Shown here: positions 37,021 to 50,800 of the stretch, piece by piece
Numbering within the stretch: position 1 is the first letter of the stretch
Layout of the letters: each line of letters starts with the position of its first letter
NCBI GenBank assembly: GCA_008360975.2
Contig: CM039211.1
Coordinates: 3,832,767-3,896,766 of the forward strand
Source: Lichenostomus cassidix
Taxonomy: Eukaryota > Chordata > Aves > Passeriformes > Meliphagidae
DNA: 64,000 nt
Direction of reading: 5' to 3'
Made by a program: the position numbers and the translations under genes
The notes under the pieces: model-generated
The model's database searches: none
What the model was told of the DNA's origin: nothing
What the model saw: the letters and a program-made list of their open reading frames with translations, nothing else

Positions 37021-38679
37021 TTAAAAAAATTACTTTTGCTAGATGACCATTCTTAGTACACATTCAGGCAGGTCTAATTCACGTTTTTCCTTTGGCAATG
37101 CCTGAAATGAAATGGAATATGACTGAAAGAGGAATGCCTTGAATGGAAAGCGTTTTTATGGAGTTTCTTGGGATTCCACAATGAGTTGAGTTTTCCACAC
37201 AGGACTGCAGTGATATTGAGATGCCTGACAGTGAAAACTGGAAACTGCATGGAACACAGAGAGATTGATGGGATATCTGATTTGGGGTGAATTTCTCTTT
37301 TTGTATAAATAGTTTGCCACAGACATGCAAATGCAACTTTAATTATTTTCCCATCTTTGGCTCTTCCACTTGTTAAATTTTCCAGTAAATTTAATAAATT
37401 TAGTAAATAAACCAGCTTTAGCTGCAACATTTCTGTGGCCAGAAGGGCAAGACAAGAAGGAAGATGAACACGTGGGAGCCACAGAAGTTCTTTTTCTCAC
37501 CTCTGTTCTTCTTCTTCCCACATAAATGTATTGCAGCACTGCTACTGCACAGCAACTACAAGAAAATGAGATTTTCCAGCATAAAGGAACACTGCATTTC
37601 CTTGTATTTTGTTTTCTGATAAGCAGAAAACCTGTAGGGACATATTTTATAATTTGCTCATACCTACTGGGAAAGTAGCATTAATATTAAGGTAGCAGAT
37701 GGTGGATTTTTTATGTCCTGAATATGAATAATTGAGATATCTACACTGGGTTAAGATGGTGTCTTTCTATAAAGTAACTTCGTGGAATAGGTCATAAACC
37801 ATTTCAAATTCCAAAAGGCATAATTTTCTGTATTACATGGAGCAAAAAACTGTTGAAAATACAAATCCAGTGTGAGCTCAAAATGCACCAGCCTGCTCCA
37901 CAAATCTCATCTCCTGAGAGTAAAACACTAATGTTTTACTTTATTTAAAGTATTTACTTAATTAAAGTATTTAATTACTTTACTTCACTTTATTAAAGTA
38001 TTTACTTTACTTTACCTGATGTTGTTTTCCCACCAAGTCCACCTCTGGCACTCTCTAATACAGATCTGTTACTTACACAAGTTTATCTAGTTTTTAAGAT
38101 AAATGCCACATTTCTGAAGACACCATGTTTTCCCATAAATAAAGGGGGATGTTCTCACAGAATTCTGAGACAGAGACTTCATGAACTTCCTAAACTCAGC
38201 TTTGCAGAGTCCTGCAGCTCAGATTTCAGATGGCTTGGTGAGAAAATGCATGGGATTTATTTGCAATTGCTCAGCATCTACCACGAACCCAGACTAACCA
38301 AAACAACACCAGGACAGCAAAAACCCCAAAACCAGGTTTTCAGAGGGTTCATCTCTCTATCATCATGCTGTCTAATGAGAATTGCTGCTGTTGACATTTC
38401 AGTGGATGACAAACTCCACAAAACAGGGGTTTGTTTACATGAACTGATGTTTTTGAGCAGCTGGACACGACGGAAATGATTTTAGCAGCTCATCTTCCAT
38501 GGCATTCACTGCTCACTGAGATATCCAAGAAACCAAACAGCCAAGCAGAGCACAGAAGTTGCAGCCTTTGGGTAATGAAACAATTGTCCACTCCAGAATA
38601 ATGAAAAAAGCACCTTTCACAAGGGAGATTCCTTCCCTTGGATTTTTTTTTCTCCCTCCCTGGAAATACATGCAGTCTG
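37021..38679. other. Unique noncoding DNA
   Basis: No supportable gene. The minus-strand open frames at 37074-37430 overlap one another in two registers and have no recognisable domain. An AT-rich tandem repeat lies at 37925-38015. Confidence 0.6.
37925..38015. repeat. TTAAAGTATTTA/TTTAC repeat
   Basis: TTAAAGTATTTA occurs three times (starting 37945, 37962 and 37993), with TTTAC units between and after. A degenerate AT-rich minisatellite of about 90 bp. Confidence 0.8.
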
Positions 38680-38848
38680 CACCCCTTTTATCCTTTCCAT
38701 TAGTTATTTTAAAAGGCTGCAGATTATTCTGATGCAATGCAAAATGAAAATAAGAGTATTTCACACCGTGTATCAGAGAACCCAGTTTAAAAATGCATAG
38801 CCTTATGCCTTGGGCCTCTAAAAACAGTCTTTAAAATCAACCAATTCA
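38680..38848 (+). repeat. Unnamed dispersed repeat, copy 2
   Basis: A 169-bp sequence in the same orientation as copy 1 at 30696-30862, about 93% identical over its full length. Similarity stops abruptly at both ends (CACCCCTTTT and CAACCAATTCA), as expected for a discrete element rather than a broad segmental duplication. No flanking direct repeat is visible here. Confidence 0.85.
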
Positions 38849-39640
38849 GTGCTTTTCATGTCAATCATACACTGAGGTCTCCAGTGACTCTGAATTTTAT
38901 GAGCTGTCACTCATCACAATCCCAGAGGTACACCTACTAAATACAAGCTTAATGACCCTAAAAAGCATGGTTGAATATTTCTACACTACAGAAATGTAAA
39001 TTAAAAGCACAACGGTAATTGAAATTATTAAAAAAAAAAACAAAACCACCACTGGCAATTTCTCCTCAAATAATATTTTTGTACTGGATATGGGCAGTCT
39101 TTGTTCACACTGAAATACACATTTTGGTCTCAGAGGGATGAAAATGATTCTCAAACACATCTGCAGACAGTAAGTGGCATCACCTTGAGACAACGAGGAT
39201 TACAGAGTAACAATTCCTTATAAAACATAATGTCACCTGATTATTTGTATTTCCACTCTTATGAGAAACCAGAAAAATTGCTGTTGTCAGTCACACTTTA
39301 CTCCCCAGCTGACCACACTGCTCGCTTGGAATGTAAGTTGCATTTTCCCCTTTACACCAAAGATGGGGATAATCTGCAAAATCTGCTCATTGCCCCAAAA
39401 TTCAGAGAGCACCTGAGCTGCCTCACTGATGGGAAGATACCACTAAGAACCCAAATTAAATCACAGATATTGAACCACACGGTGAAGAAATGCAATATTA
39501 GTAATGCTTTGCAGCGTGACGATCAAAGTAATGAAACAGTCAAGCAGAAAAAGAGAAGGACTTAATGGCTGTATCTACTCTGCTGATAAAAGTAACTGAA
39601 TTGGCTGCCAGGTGTGTAATATGGTGAATAACTTACCATA
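38849..39640. other. Unique noncoding DNA
   Basis: An open frame of 111 codons at 39230-39565 (plus strand) shows no recognisable domain and no splice or promoter context. I see nothing else in this stretch. Confidence 0.6.
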
Positions 39641-39740
39641 AAATCACAGAATCATAGAATGGTTTGGGATGGAAGAGAGCTTTACAGCTTATTCAGTCCA
39701 AGGCCCTGCCATGAGTGTCTCCATTTCCCATGAGTTGTAC
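39641..39740 (-). mobile_element. CR1 LINE, 3' end fragment, minus strand
   Basis: The plus strand begins AAATCACAGAATCATAGAAT, then GGTTTGGGATGGAAGAGAGC and CCAAGGCCCTGCCATGAG. This is the reverse complement of the CR1 3' end with two terminal ATTCTRTG repeats intact. About 100 bp; divergence increases toward 39740. Confidence 0.85.
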
Positions 39741-41633
39741 TGGAAGTGTTAAAAAATAAGGTAAAATGGCCTGGAAATTGTGCTACCTGCTTGCCTCATG
39801 ATTCCATTAAAAAAAAAATAAAAATCACGTGAAGATTCAGGTCAGAGCACTCAGTTGGTAACAATTACCATACTCATCAACCTCTCTGATTTACATAAGC
39901 TAAAGTATCAGATCCAATGAGGGCGTAGAAATAAAACAGATTTTTTTTATATATATTTAAGTCAAAATGTCCTCTGTTACCAACATGGTAACTCTAAAAA
40001 GCAAAGGAGCTATGCAGACTGAAATTAATATTGTTAACACTTTTATTTCACTTTTAAGGCAGTCCATGCTTCTCATCTTTTGGCATAAAAATACAGATTA
40101 CTGGCATGAACCATCACTGTTACACTAATCCTTAACACTTTACATGTTAAGGCACTGTTGAAAAAGTGCAAAGCTATTTTAAATTCTTAAGCACCCATGG
40201 AAAAATTTTTATTTTTCACTAAGAAGTGACCTACTTTTGCAGAGTTTTCAACTAATAAAACCTCTGAGAAAAGGTAGGTATCAATGATTACAAAACCAGA
40301 ACTACAAGCTGCTGATATGGTTCCTAATATTGATGGAAATACATTCCCTGATGTTGATATTCTGCCTGACAAGAGGAAGGGCTGGAGCTATGAGGAGTCA
40401 CTTCCTAGAAAAGACAGAAGAGGAAAATTTCTTCCCTGCTGAAAAGTGTAATAAGTGCTAACCAAGAACTTGATTGTCACAAAAACAAGCTACATTTAGA
40501 GATCCAGGATGCTGATTATACATCATATACATAATACATAATATGCTGTAATTAAAATATTACAGACAGCCTTATTAACTGTTAATTATAGACTGAATGT
40601 GCAGAAATATCCTAACAAATCCACCAGATTAGTACAAGTGTTATTGCTTTTCTCTATAGCCTTAGATTGGACTAACTCCTACTGATTCCCTGATACGTAA
40701 ACCAAAACCAAAAAAACAAAATTTTGGGTGTGCTTTACCCTTTTCACAGGCTAGGAAAGCATTTTGAACAAGGAACCTGGATCTGAGCAACAACTCAGAC
40801 AGAAGTTAGGAGAAAAGTAGTAAAAATATAACAGTATAATAATAGGGAGATTTTATGGTGACTGTATTGATACCATCATAAAGAATAAGAATACTTCCTA
40901 CCATATGTCTGCTAAGATATGTTTTTCTCAGGGTGCTATATTTGTGTCAGAAAATTTTGGGAATACAAAAATAATTCTTGTCTTTACAGTTTGTGTCCTT
41001 CCTGGAAAGCATCAAAACATTAGCACAACCTAAGTTTGCCTAAATTCAGAAATAGGAATCAAACAGCACCCCCAGATCCTTATTAACATACACAATCAAC
41101 TCATTGCCAATGTTTCGAGTTTTAAAATTTTGCAATTAATTAATTGTCAAACTTTGACCTCTGTGAGGTATTTCATAAATACTCAGTGTTTAAAAAAAAA
41201 ACAACCACAAACCAGTAATTTTCCTCACCAAAACTGCTGCTGGGTAACACCTTGGGACACTGAAACAAATGCTATTTATAACACCCAGCAGTAACTCAAT
41301 ATCATCAGGCATTCAAATATATGCCTTCAGCTCCAGCACTTCCCCAAAGCATTCAATCCTTTTAAAGACCCAGTTTTTGTGGCAGTGGTTAAAAACTGCT
41401 CCTTCCTCTTGATTGAGAGAACCATTTCATTCCCTGAAGGTATCAGATGCTACCTGTCAGGAAGAGAGACAAGAACTGAGCCTTGTTTCACAGAAGAAAT
41501 ATTAAAATCACAGGACAAGATCAGTGTCACTGCAATGAGCTGGTGAAATATGGTGTTTGGGAAGCAGAGCTTTGGTCAAAAGCTGCTAGCTAAGGTTTAA
41601 TCCAGGAAACAGCAAAACCAACACATATACACA

Positions 41634-41684
41634 AAGGGAAAAAAATGGAAAAAGAAGGGAAAAAAGGGGAAAAAAAGAAAAGCA
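41634..41684. repeat. Purine-rich low-complexity stretch
   Basis: A-runs separated by GGG or G with almost no pyrimidines over about 50 bp. Low complexity. Confidence 0.75.
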
Positions 41685-42880
41685 AGCTGGTTGGAAAGGC
41701 TTTAAGAAGTTGATAAAGGCTATTAGCAAGGGCTTGTGTTCTCCCATAGTGAAAGAAGGAGGCAGGGTGGGAGTCACTCCTCCAAACAGAAGGACTCAGT
41801 GCTGATTTTTGTTTTAAATCTCTGCCATAAGGTGAGGGCAGCAGCAGCAGGGCTTGCTGCACTCACTGTGGGAAGAAACAAATCTGTTTATAATTACTAT
41901 TTTTATGGGACCAGCGATTCTGCGCCTGATAAGTAATGAAGAGATTTTAAAAAAAGAAATTACACAAGAAACAAGTGAGGAACTCTGCCTGTCCTGTGCT
42001 GTAGGTTGGAGGGATGAGTCAGGGTGACTCAAAGCCCTGTCACGCCAGCACAGGGGGAATTGAGAGGCACCTTCTGTTTTACCCTCAAAGTGGGTGATCT
42101 GGGACCAGCACTGCTCTGACATTAGTCATCCCATGGCAAGAAACCCGTGGAACATTCAAAACTCCTTGCCATAAGGACAGAAAGCCAGAGAAACAGAAAA
42201 AAATAATAAAAAGATAAACGAGCGGAGAAGGAGGAACAATGTGGACGTTTTGGCATGGCATGGAAGTTTTCAGAAAGCTACACAAAAAGAGTGAGCAGGG
42301 AACATCTCCAAACCTGGCCATGGACCCTGAGCCCCACCTGGATCACCTGTCAGCTCACACCTCACATTCTGTGCCAAATTCACCATCATCAGCTGGATCC
42401 CTGTGCCCATTTCAGGCTGCTGGGTGCAAAGCCCTGTCATTGCAGCATGGATATTTACTGATTTTAAAAATAAGGCTGCTTCTGTGACTTCATGTATTCA
42501 AGGAGTGTAAGAACTGCAGGAGGGTGGGTGGGGGAAGCATATTCCAGCCCAGAGCACACCTCAAAGGCACTGAGGGAATGGCCACAAATCCACATTTTCA
42601 CAGGAAAAGGATGAGAGACATGGAGCACAATTACCAAATGTCCCCCTGCAGCCCAGGGGCTGCGGTGTGCTGTGAATAATTCCAGCATTCTGGCAGGAAA
42701 ACAGTTCAATTTGCCTCTGCAGAACTTGGTTTGCTTGCAGTTCCCTCTCAGCAGTCAACAGGCTGCCCTGAGCCACCACTTCTAACACTGTTCAAACACA
42801 AACCTGAGAGGGATTTAGGGTATGGCTGCTCCATGGTTTCCTCTTGAGAATAACACATAACACAAAGGCTTAACAGATTA

Positions 42881-42909
42881 TAAATATATATATATAAAAA
42901 TATATATAA
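42881..42909. repeat. (TA)n microsatellite
   Basis: ATATATATATAT followed by AAAAA and ATATATATA. A short, interrupted dinucleotide repeat. Confidence 0.85.
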
Positions 42910-43690
42910 TTGCCTACATGAAATTATAGATTCAGAGCTATCTGCCTAAAGAACAGAAAAAAAAGATTAGGAAAACAATGAAATAAACAAAAAGCTTCTA
43001 ACTCTACACCATTACCATGAGAGGAAAACAACCCTTATGCCAGGGCTAAATCACACAAGTCAATTTAAGCTGTATGCAAATGAATTAGGGACAAACTTGT
43101 CAGTTCTAGGCCTATTGAAAACCTTGGAAAAAAAATTCCCACGTGTTCAAGAAAAAAGAAGTCCTGGAATGGGTATCTAAATGGGACAGGAAGGCTGGAA
43201 ACAAATGCACAGCTGCAGAGTGAAACTTACAAATTTAATTATGCATGATTGCTAACTATCAGTTTTGTTGCTAAAGAACTATCATCATCAGTAATAAGAA
43301 AAACAATTTATCTAATTTTTTGGTGCTTGCAATGATGGATAATGTGGTATTAAGCACGATTTTAAGGAAAAAGTACCATTCATTAGGAAAGAAAAAACAT
43401 GCACTTTCCAGAAAAATTCTTGATTCCAGAAATGTATCCACTAGGAATATTCTCTTCCCTCACCCCCACCTGCTTTTTTTCTTAATCCACTGAGATGCAC
43501 AGGAACTTTCTGACAGTCGAAAGAAATAAAAATAAATGCTTAATGGAACAAAATGAAATTACTGGATCTTCCATCCGGGATATACAAGACAGTTCAGCCT
43601 AATTGTGTTAGTTAGAGAGGAAAGTAAAAAACAATGTGAGAAAACCTTTAGTATTTTTCTTTTTAGAAGGGTAACCTTTGTCTCCCATGT

Positions 43691-43746
43691 ACAAAAAACC
43701 CCAAAACAAAACAAAACCAAAAAACCCCAAACAAACTAAACAAAAC
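43691..43746. repeat. A/C low-complexity stretch
   Basis: About 55 bases with one T and no G, mixing CCCCAAAA and AAAAC units; a small relative of the tract at 36803-37020. Confidence 0.8.
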
Positions 43747-46700
43747 TAATCACCTGGAAAAGATAAAAACCATCACGATTTCTACTGCCCACAATTTTAG
43801 ACAAACTCTATTGAGAGTGCTTAACCAGCAGAAGGAAAGGAAGGGCAATGCAAAAGCCGGAAAAAAGGAAATAGTCTGTTATCAAAGGACTATTAATTGC
43901 TCCCAAAGTAAGAGCAAGTGATGATCTTCTTCCTTTATTTACTCGGACTTTCAGCTGTCTAATCAAAGAAACGTTGTGTTGGTCGGGCTGAAAGAAAACT
44001 GTACCTTTTGTTTTGGTGATTGCCCACTAGACCTTAAGGGCTTTCATTGGATCAGTTTTACAGCTCAGAGCTGCACTTTGGAGAGGCAGAGGAGCAGCAG
44101 GGAGCTCCAGCCTCCTCCTGCATCACCAGGAAACAGGAGCAGCCTCTGCAGCATCACACAGCTCTGTTCTGGGGTTCTCACTACTTGGTTGGTCCTCCCT
44201 ACAGAAGTGGAAATTCTGGTTAAAGTCAATTCACTGCATTTGCAAGAATCACATTCTGATTATAACGAGCTGGCAGTAATCAAGCCAACAGATTAAAAAA
44301 ATACAGCTAAAACAAAGCACCTTTCCAAAGATTACAGGTTTTGAGTGCTTGCTCTCCCTGCTCTCCAAGCAAAGCAGTTTGCCACGAGCCACAATTCCAG
44401 CAGCCCTCTTGCAGCTTGAAATTGAATAAATAAATAAGATGTTTTGGGTTTTTTGGGTTTTTTTCCATTTTCTTCCTGCCCTGCAGACCCTCAGAATGTT
44501 AAATTTTTGCCTTCAACTCTAAAATGTGCAATAGAGGATGGAAATGCACCTCCTCCTTTTATCCTCCCTGTATCTCCCTCACATTTTGGAAAGATCCATT
44601 TACCAAAGCCATGAATGTGTAAAAGTGTCAGGTCCTCTTCTGCTTCAGAGCAGCAAGTTTTGTAATTTGCCTGCAGGCAGAATAGGAAGAAGCAGCTTTT
44701 CAAGGTTTTTATGGCCTGAAGGAATTCTTACAACAGGAAAATTATTCTGGAAGAAAATTTCTTAACTCTTGCCAGAGAGAGCAAAGATGTTCCAGATGAT
44801 CTCTAAATAATATGTAATGTATGCTGACTTGTATTTCCCCCATCTAAATTTGCTCTATTCTGCCTTTTTAAGGATTTCTCTGTATCGAAACCAGAATATT
44901 TCTAATAATGGATACCACTACAGAATGTGTGTGTAGTGGCTGAAAACAACCACAGGCACATTTCTCAGGGCATGTGAGGCTTTACAGTAATTTCTGTGTG
45001 AGATGAGGCCTACAGGAGTGAAGAAAACCTTCCCTCCTGATACTTAGCAACACAATTTTTTATTCAAGATGTTTATGACTCCGCAGATGTTGTAGGTTTA
45101 TTTCTTTCCTCACAGGCTGACTGCACACAGCAAATCATCCCCTTGGGAATCCACGAGCTGAGGCACACACAGCCATCCCAGAAAACATCTCCCTGCACCC
45201 ACAGGGATAAAACACCATGGAAAACCCACTCTCAGGGGGCTGGTGAACCTCCTGCTGTCCTGGTCCTGAGCAGAACTGTGGCATGTCAGTGGGACAGCCA
45301 GAAAACAGGGAATTTATGGAGAAGCTTTTCAGACTGTCATTCCAGCCTCCCCTCTCTGAGCAGAGGGGCAGTGAGAGAAAAGAGGGGCAATGAGGCACAC
45401 ACACCAAAAGCTCTTGGCTGGCAGGGATGGGGCAAGCTCACTCAGGAAGCAGCAACAACATGAGCCATTGTATCCCAAACCTGTCCCGACAAAGGCAGCT
45501 CTGTCCCTCTGTTTACTTTTCCCAGTTTGTCTTGCTTTATGCCTTTGATAAACTGTCAGGACTAGTTCCTCCAGGGACTGTATTCCCCCAAAAACCTCCC
45601 TCTGCCAGCCTCATGTGTGCCACGGTTTCTTGTGCTTCGGCAGCCTGCAGTTCTCATAAGAACTCTTCATGTTTTCTGGAATAATTTCAATACTTTTTGC
45701 ATTATTTCTCCAGCTGTGCCATTATTTCTCAGGGGCTGAGCAGCACCACAAATCCTGCCCTATAACGTTGCTTTGTTTTAGCTGGTGCTGCAGTCCTGTG
45801 GGCTAAGCTGCAGGAATATGTAAAAATACAGATCAGATAGCTGAATGCCAAACACAGGAACAGTTTACGCACAAAACAGGTAATTTTGCTAACAGGGTAC
45901 CCAACCCCTGAAATAAAGCAAAGTTTAAATCACATTACTTTGGCTCCAAGCTACAAAAATGCCCAAGAAACCGTTTTTCTAAAAGCTGATCAGGCTGAAC
46001 TACCCCCCAGAAATTAACACTATTGGAAAGCTTATAGACCAGGGCATGTACTGGATAAAGTAACATTTTTCTAATGCCTTGAGATGAACAGGACTTTTCT
46101 ATTTTTCAAGCACCCAGGAAGAGCAACAGGAGAGCAATTCCTCAGGTGGAGACTCCTGTTATGCTAAGGGAGCATCCACAGGGTCTGAATCTGCCTCCTC
46201 TGGAGCTGGGCAGAGCTGGAGCATAAAAAGGGATAATTGTGGAGTCAGAGTGTAATTCAGAGACTTGTGCAACACCACTGCTCTTTAAATTCACTTATTA
46301 AACAAATAGCTTATTTTGCAATAATTTGCCTACGTAATCAAGCTTATAGCAAGGTCTAGAACACAGGAACTGTTAATACCAGGGTGACTAAGCCGTCCAC
46401 TTGCAAAAGCCAGACAAAAAGGGGATAAAATGCATGTCTGAGGACGGGAAACGTTTCACACTGAGAGCACAGAGTGGCCTTTTTCTGAAGAATGATTAGT
46501 GCTCTGCAGCTGCCCTGACCTCATTATATTCACTCTGCTGAAATTCAAACTTCCTATTCCGACAGTTTGTTCGGAAGGTGAAGGAAGAGGTTTTTTTAGA
46601 TTTGCCAGTCATGGGTGATTACACATCTTCCTTCCACGGATAGCCAAGGGGAGACACATGCCTAAACAGCACTTCTGCCCTCCAGAACCTCCCTCCCAGG

Positions 46701-47744
46701 AAGGCAGGCAGGCAGGTTTTATGCTGAATAATTCCACCTGCCCATTTTCTCTGGCCATCCCTCTGAGCTCCGGCAGCAGCAGCTCAAATTGAGAAATCAC
46801 CTCTGGCAAGCCTGAGACAGATTAGTGATAAATTGCTTCTTCTCCTCCCATTAAGCAATTTTCAGCACTTTATTCTGGTCAATTCAGCAGGTGACCATTC
46901 TCCCCAGGAGGGCACTGGGACCTGAGGGACTGCAGATGAAAGCTCTTCCTCCACAGATAAATGAGGTACATTTTTAATTCATTAAGATGCTCATCTAACT
47001 AACTCCCCTAAAAACAATAGGCTGCTCACAATGCTTGTTTAATGGAAATTACAGTGGATTACCAGCAAGCACAAATTCAAAGATAATCCATATTTGAGAA
47101 CCCAGTGCTTCCTCACAGCTGCACCACAAGCATTGTCTGCCTGTCATCAGCACTCTTTGTGCATTGCTTGTTGTGTTATTGTGTTTTTGCTAACCCAAGG
47201 CAGCAGGGCAAATATTGAAACCCAGTTTAGTTCCAGCTGGTGGGTCCAGCAGGGCATCCCCAAGTGTCACATTCCAGTGTCACTCCTGTCCTGGGTGTCA
47301 CCAGGACATCAGGGTGTCACACATCCACACCAAAAACACAGCTTGTGCTTTAACATTCTGCCATAAAAACCCTTCCCTTGGAAAGGAGACACATCCTGCC
47401 CAACATTTCTGGGACAGGGAGGTACTGGGGCTCCCTGCCTTCCATTGTTCCCTTCCACCTGAAGGGATGTTGTGCCCAAAAACCAGATCAGGATGAATTT
47501 AATTTTTACCACTGCCTTTTGGGCTGACTTTAAGCTTTTGCAGACTGCTCCTTTATGAAGTTATCTTCTGATGCAAGTCCCAGTCATTGCTGTGACCGCA
47601 GGAAGGGAGATCAGTAATTCCATTTTCCATCATTATTCTTTCATGCTGGAGAACAAAACGCCTTTTTGTTTCCCAAACAAAAATGTCATGCTATGTAGAA
47701 GAAATATAGATGCAATTTCACTTAGAATATGATCAGGGAAAAGG

Positions 47745-47858
47745 CTGCCAGAGCTCCAGGGATGCACAGGGTGGGATTTTTGGGGTGTCTGTGCAGGGAC
47801 AGGGGTTGGACTTGGTAATTCTTGTGGGTCCCTTCCAGCTCAGGAGATTCTGTGATTC
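47745..47858 (+). mobile_element. CR1 LINE, 3' end fragment
   Basis: GCAGGGACAGGGGTTGGACT, then CTTGTGGGTCCCTTCCAGCT and GATTCTGTGATTC. This is the CR1 3' terminus in plus orientation with two terminal repeat units. The first 40 bp are diverged, so the left boundary is approximate. Confidence 0.85.
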
Positions 47859-50800
47859 CTAACCAAAGAAGATCTTTACCAAAACCCCCCAGGTTATCCA
47901 AGAAGTGCAAAATTACAGTTTTGGGTGGATGTTTTCCTACACAGAAAAACCACCTGCCAAAAGTAAACCCTGTGGAATGTACAGTAAGAAATCTAAATTT
48001 CAACCTGCAGAAGTAAAAATCCAGCAGCTCCATGTAGTTAAGGCACTGCCCGACATCAGAGCTGCCTTCTGGAATATCAAGGGATTTAGTGTGCCACAAT
48101 TAGTGTTTTGAGGCTCACCTGCTTTCTGACTGAAATCCTCAGGAAGGCACACACACAATGACACAGTGTGATTAAAAGAGCAGGAAATTGGAAGCCCTGT
48201 GGAAGGATTCTGGCAGGTGAGCTCTCTGCAGCAGCTCCTGACTGATGAGTGTATAAACAAACCATTCAAAGGCTAAAAAAGGATCCCCCTTCCAAATGAT
48301 TTTTACAATTGATGAGACTAAGTGAGGAGGCTGGGCCCATACATCTAAAAATATTTATTTCAGTCTCGGTAGAATCTATGCTCAGCCATTTATACTGGTC
48401 ATGTGTCTGTTAAAAAGAATTTTTTCACTAATCCAAGTGACCCCCTTTCTACAGACTCATTCTGTTATGCTTAGAACTCTGTTCAGTATATATTTTATTC
48501 AGAGAATGAGCTGCATGTAATTTTTTTTAATTGCTAGAACAGCAAACGGACGCATAAGAAATCTCTTTTTCTGCTTAGGGCTATAAAGGCACCTGTAAAA
48601 CAGCCTTCCATCATTTATTATCATGATCAGTTGTATGGAGTACTTGAATACATGGTGCAATAAAATCTAAGATACCTTCAGTGCCTTTCAGGGAAAATAT
48701 TTGTGTTTTTCTGAATGCTTCTCAATGCAAGCAGTTAACCTTCTGTGCTGGTTAATAAGTCTAGGGACCACATATCATGTGTGCAATATTTATTAATCTG
48801 CTCTTTGTATTCTAGAAATAAGTGTATTAAATACCTGAAACACCATGGCAATTGTCAGACTGGGCTTTGGAGATTAAGCAGAAGGCAACTCCATTGATAG
48901 GAAAGACTATAAATAAAAACACACTAAAGATTTCATTGATCAAACGCCCTCTGAATGCATAACTCATCAAGGTGTTTGAGAACATTGAGAAGCCTTGTTT
49001 GAACAGCAATCCACTTCTGTCAGTAATTTGAATTTTAAATTCTCACATTAGCTTCAGGGGGAAGCAGTGGGCGTACTCGGCAGGCTGGAGGTATGAGGAA
49101 GAAGAGATAAGGATTAAAATAGAAAAGCAAGGAAAAAGTGTCTATTTCAAAGTGTGCACTGTTAATTAATAGATTATGAGCCAAAAAAGAAAATGCATAA
49201 ATATTCCAGTGATGGCTCCACAGTTTAAAAATAAATTTTAAATCTGAATTTAAAATTACTCTAGCAGACATTTTTTTTTTTTACAGTTGGATAGGTGGAG
49301 GGCTTGACTGGCCTAAGTTAAAGACAGAGATGGAAAGAAGGTAAAGCCACAGCTCAGCTCACTCCTCATCCCCCAGTCTCTCTGAACCACAAAAAGCTCA
49401 ACAGCCTGCCCTGTGGCACAAAGTACTCCAGAGGACAGTCTGGAGTTGATACAGAATAGTTTATCCTGCCTGAAAAAGTCAGGAGAAAGAAGAAATTTTG
49501 CTGGGAAGAGGAGGCTGGGCTAAGCTTTCTACTCTCTTCACAGCAGCAGAGATCATGGAGTTGCACAAGAGGGACACTTTTCAAATTTCACCATGACTTG
49601 TGGCTTTGGTGGAACATGGACAGCCTTGTCCTGGGAGGTGTGTCAGGAGCTGCTGGGAACAGAGGGATGGAGAGATCCAGCCAGACACAGCCTGAGCTCC
49701 TGGAAAGGAGGAAACCATCAGGTTCTAAACCCCTGACCCCCTGCCAGTGTGCTTATTGCCATCTCTCAACACACCAAGAATTTCTCTGTCCCCTATCTAG
49801 ATCCATGCACTGCCTCTGTGTAATTAAGTTTCCTTCTGAAGTGCTTTTTAATAAAACTGAAGCTGCTGCCTGAGCCCTTCTCACACATCTGTGCCATGCT
49901 CGTGGTGTCATTTCATCTATAATTAAACACCAGAGAGCTTTATCACCCATCAGTCATCATTCATCCAGGAGCTTGTCTTATTTATCCAATTAAAAAGGTA
50001 TTTATTGTCAACCTATTACATATTTTATCTTGAATGCTTCCCTGGTGGAGAAGCCCCGCACTATTTCATTTAATTTGTGTGCAAATCTAGACCAGAATTC
50101 TTGTGAAATCAAGGAGTGTTAAAATGAAAACAGTAGCTCCAGCGTTGGCATTATCAAGGAATTCTCAAGTAAGCTTCATAAACAGATAGAATATGGAATT
50201 GCTACAGTGTACTTTAATTTGGATTACTCCTTTAGTTTATTTTTCAGGTTAATAAATAAATTTTATTATAATTTATCTGACAGCTTGGTTGCTGGCAGGA
50301 AAATTCATTTTGCTGAAAGACGGTAAGTGAGAAAATAAATATAGCACCATATTGAAAACAAGATAAAATGAGGAAGGAGAGTAAAACAGCATAAATTAAA
50401 ATTATCCTGTTGCAGAGAAGAAAAAGACAGAAATCTAGGGAGGTGTCTTGCTTGCACATTTATAATAAAAGTTCAATTTTTCAATTATATCCTAGTAATA
50501 TCCTGTCCTGCAGCACTGATTATTTCCTTGGCTCACTGAAAATTAATTTTGCATAGTGCAAAACTGTCTTTGGGAATTAAACCCCATCAAAACAAAACAA
50601 AACAAAACAAAACTCAACAATCCACCTTCTTATTGAAGACTTGCAAATTTTTCTCCATTAATAGATCCACAATAACACAAACGAGGAATTGACATGTTAA
50701 TGATGTGTGTAGGAACTTTTTGAGGACCCTGAATATGTCCTGTCACTCTCCTGTCCTCAGTTAACTCCTACTCTACAGAGTCCAAAGAGGGATGAGAACC

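Larger units (their letters stand above)
39741..47744. other. Unique noncoding DNA with small simple repeats
   Basis: Eight kilobases with no supportable gene. It holds a purine-rich stretch at 41634-41684, a (TA)n run at 42881-42909, an A/C stretch at 43691-43746, T/G-rich sequence at about 44439-44467 and four GTGTCAC words at 47264-47320. 41740-42800 and 45130-45480 are somewhat GC-richer but contain no recognisable exon. Confidence 0.6.
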
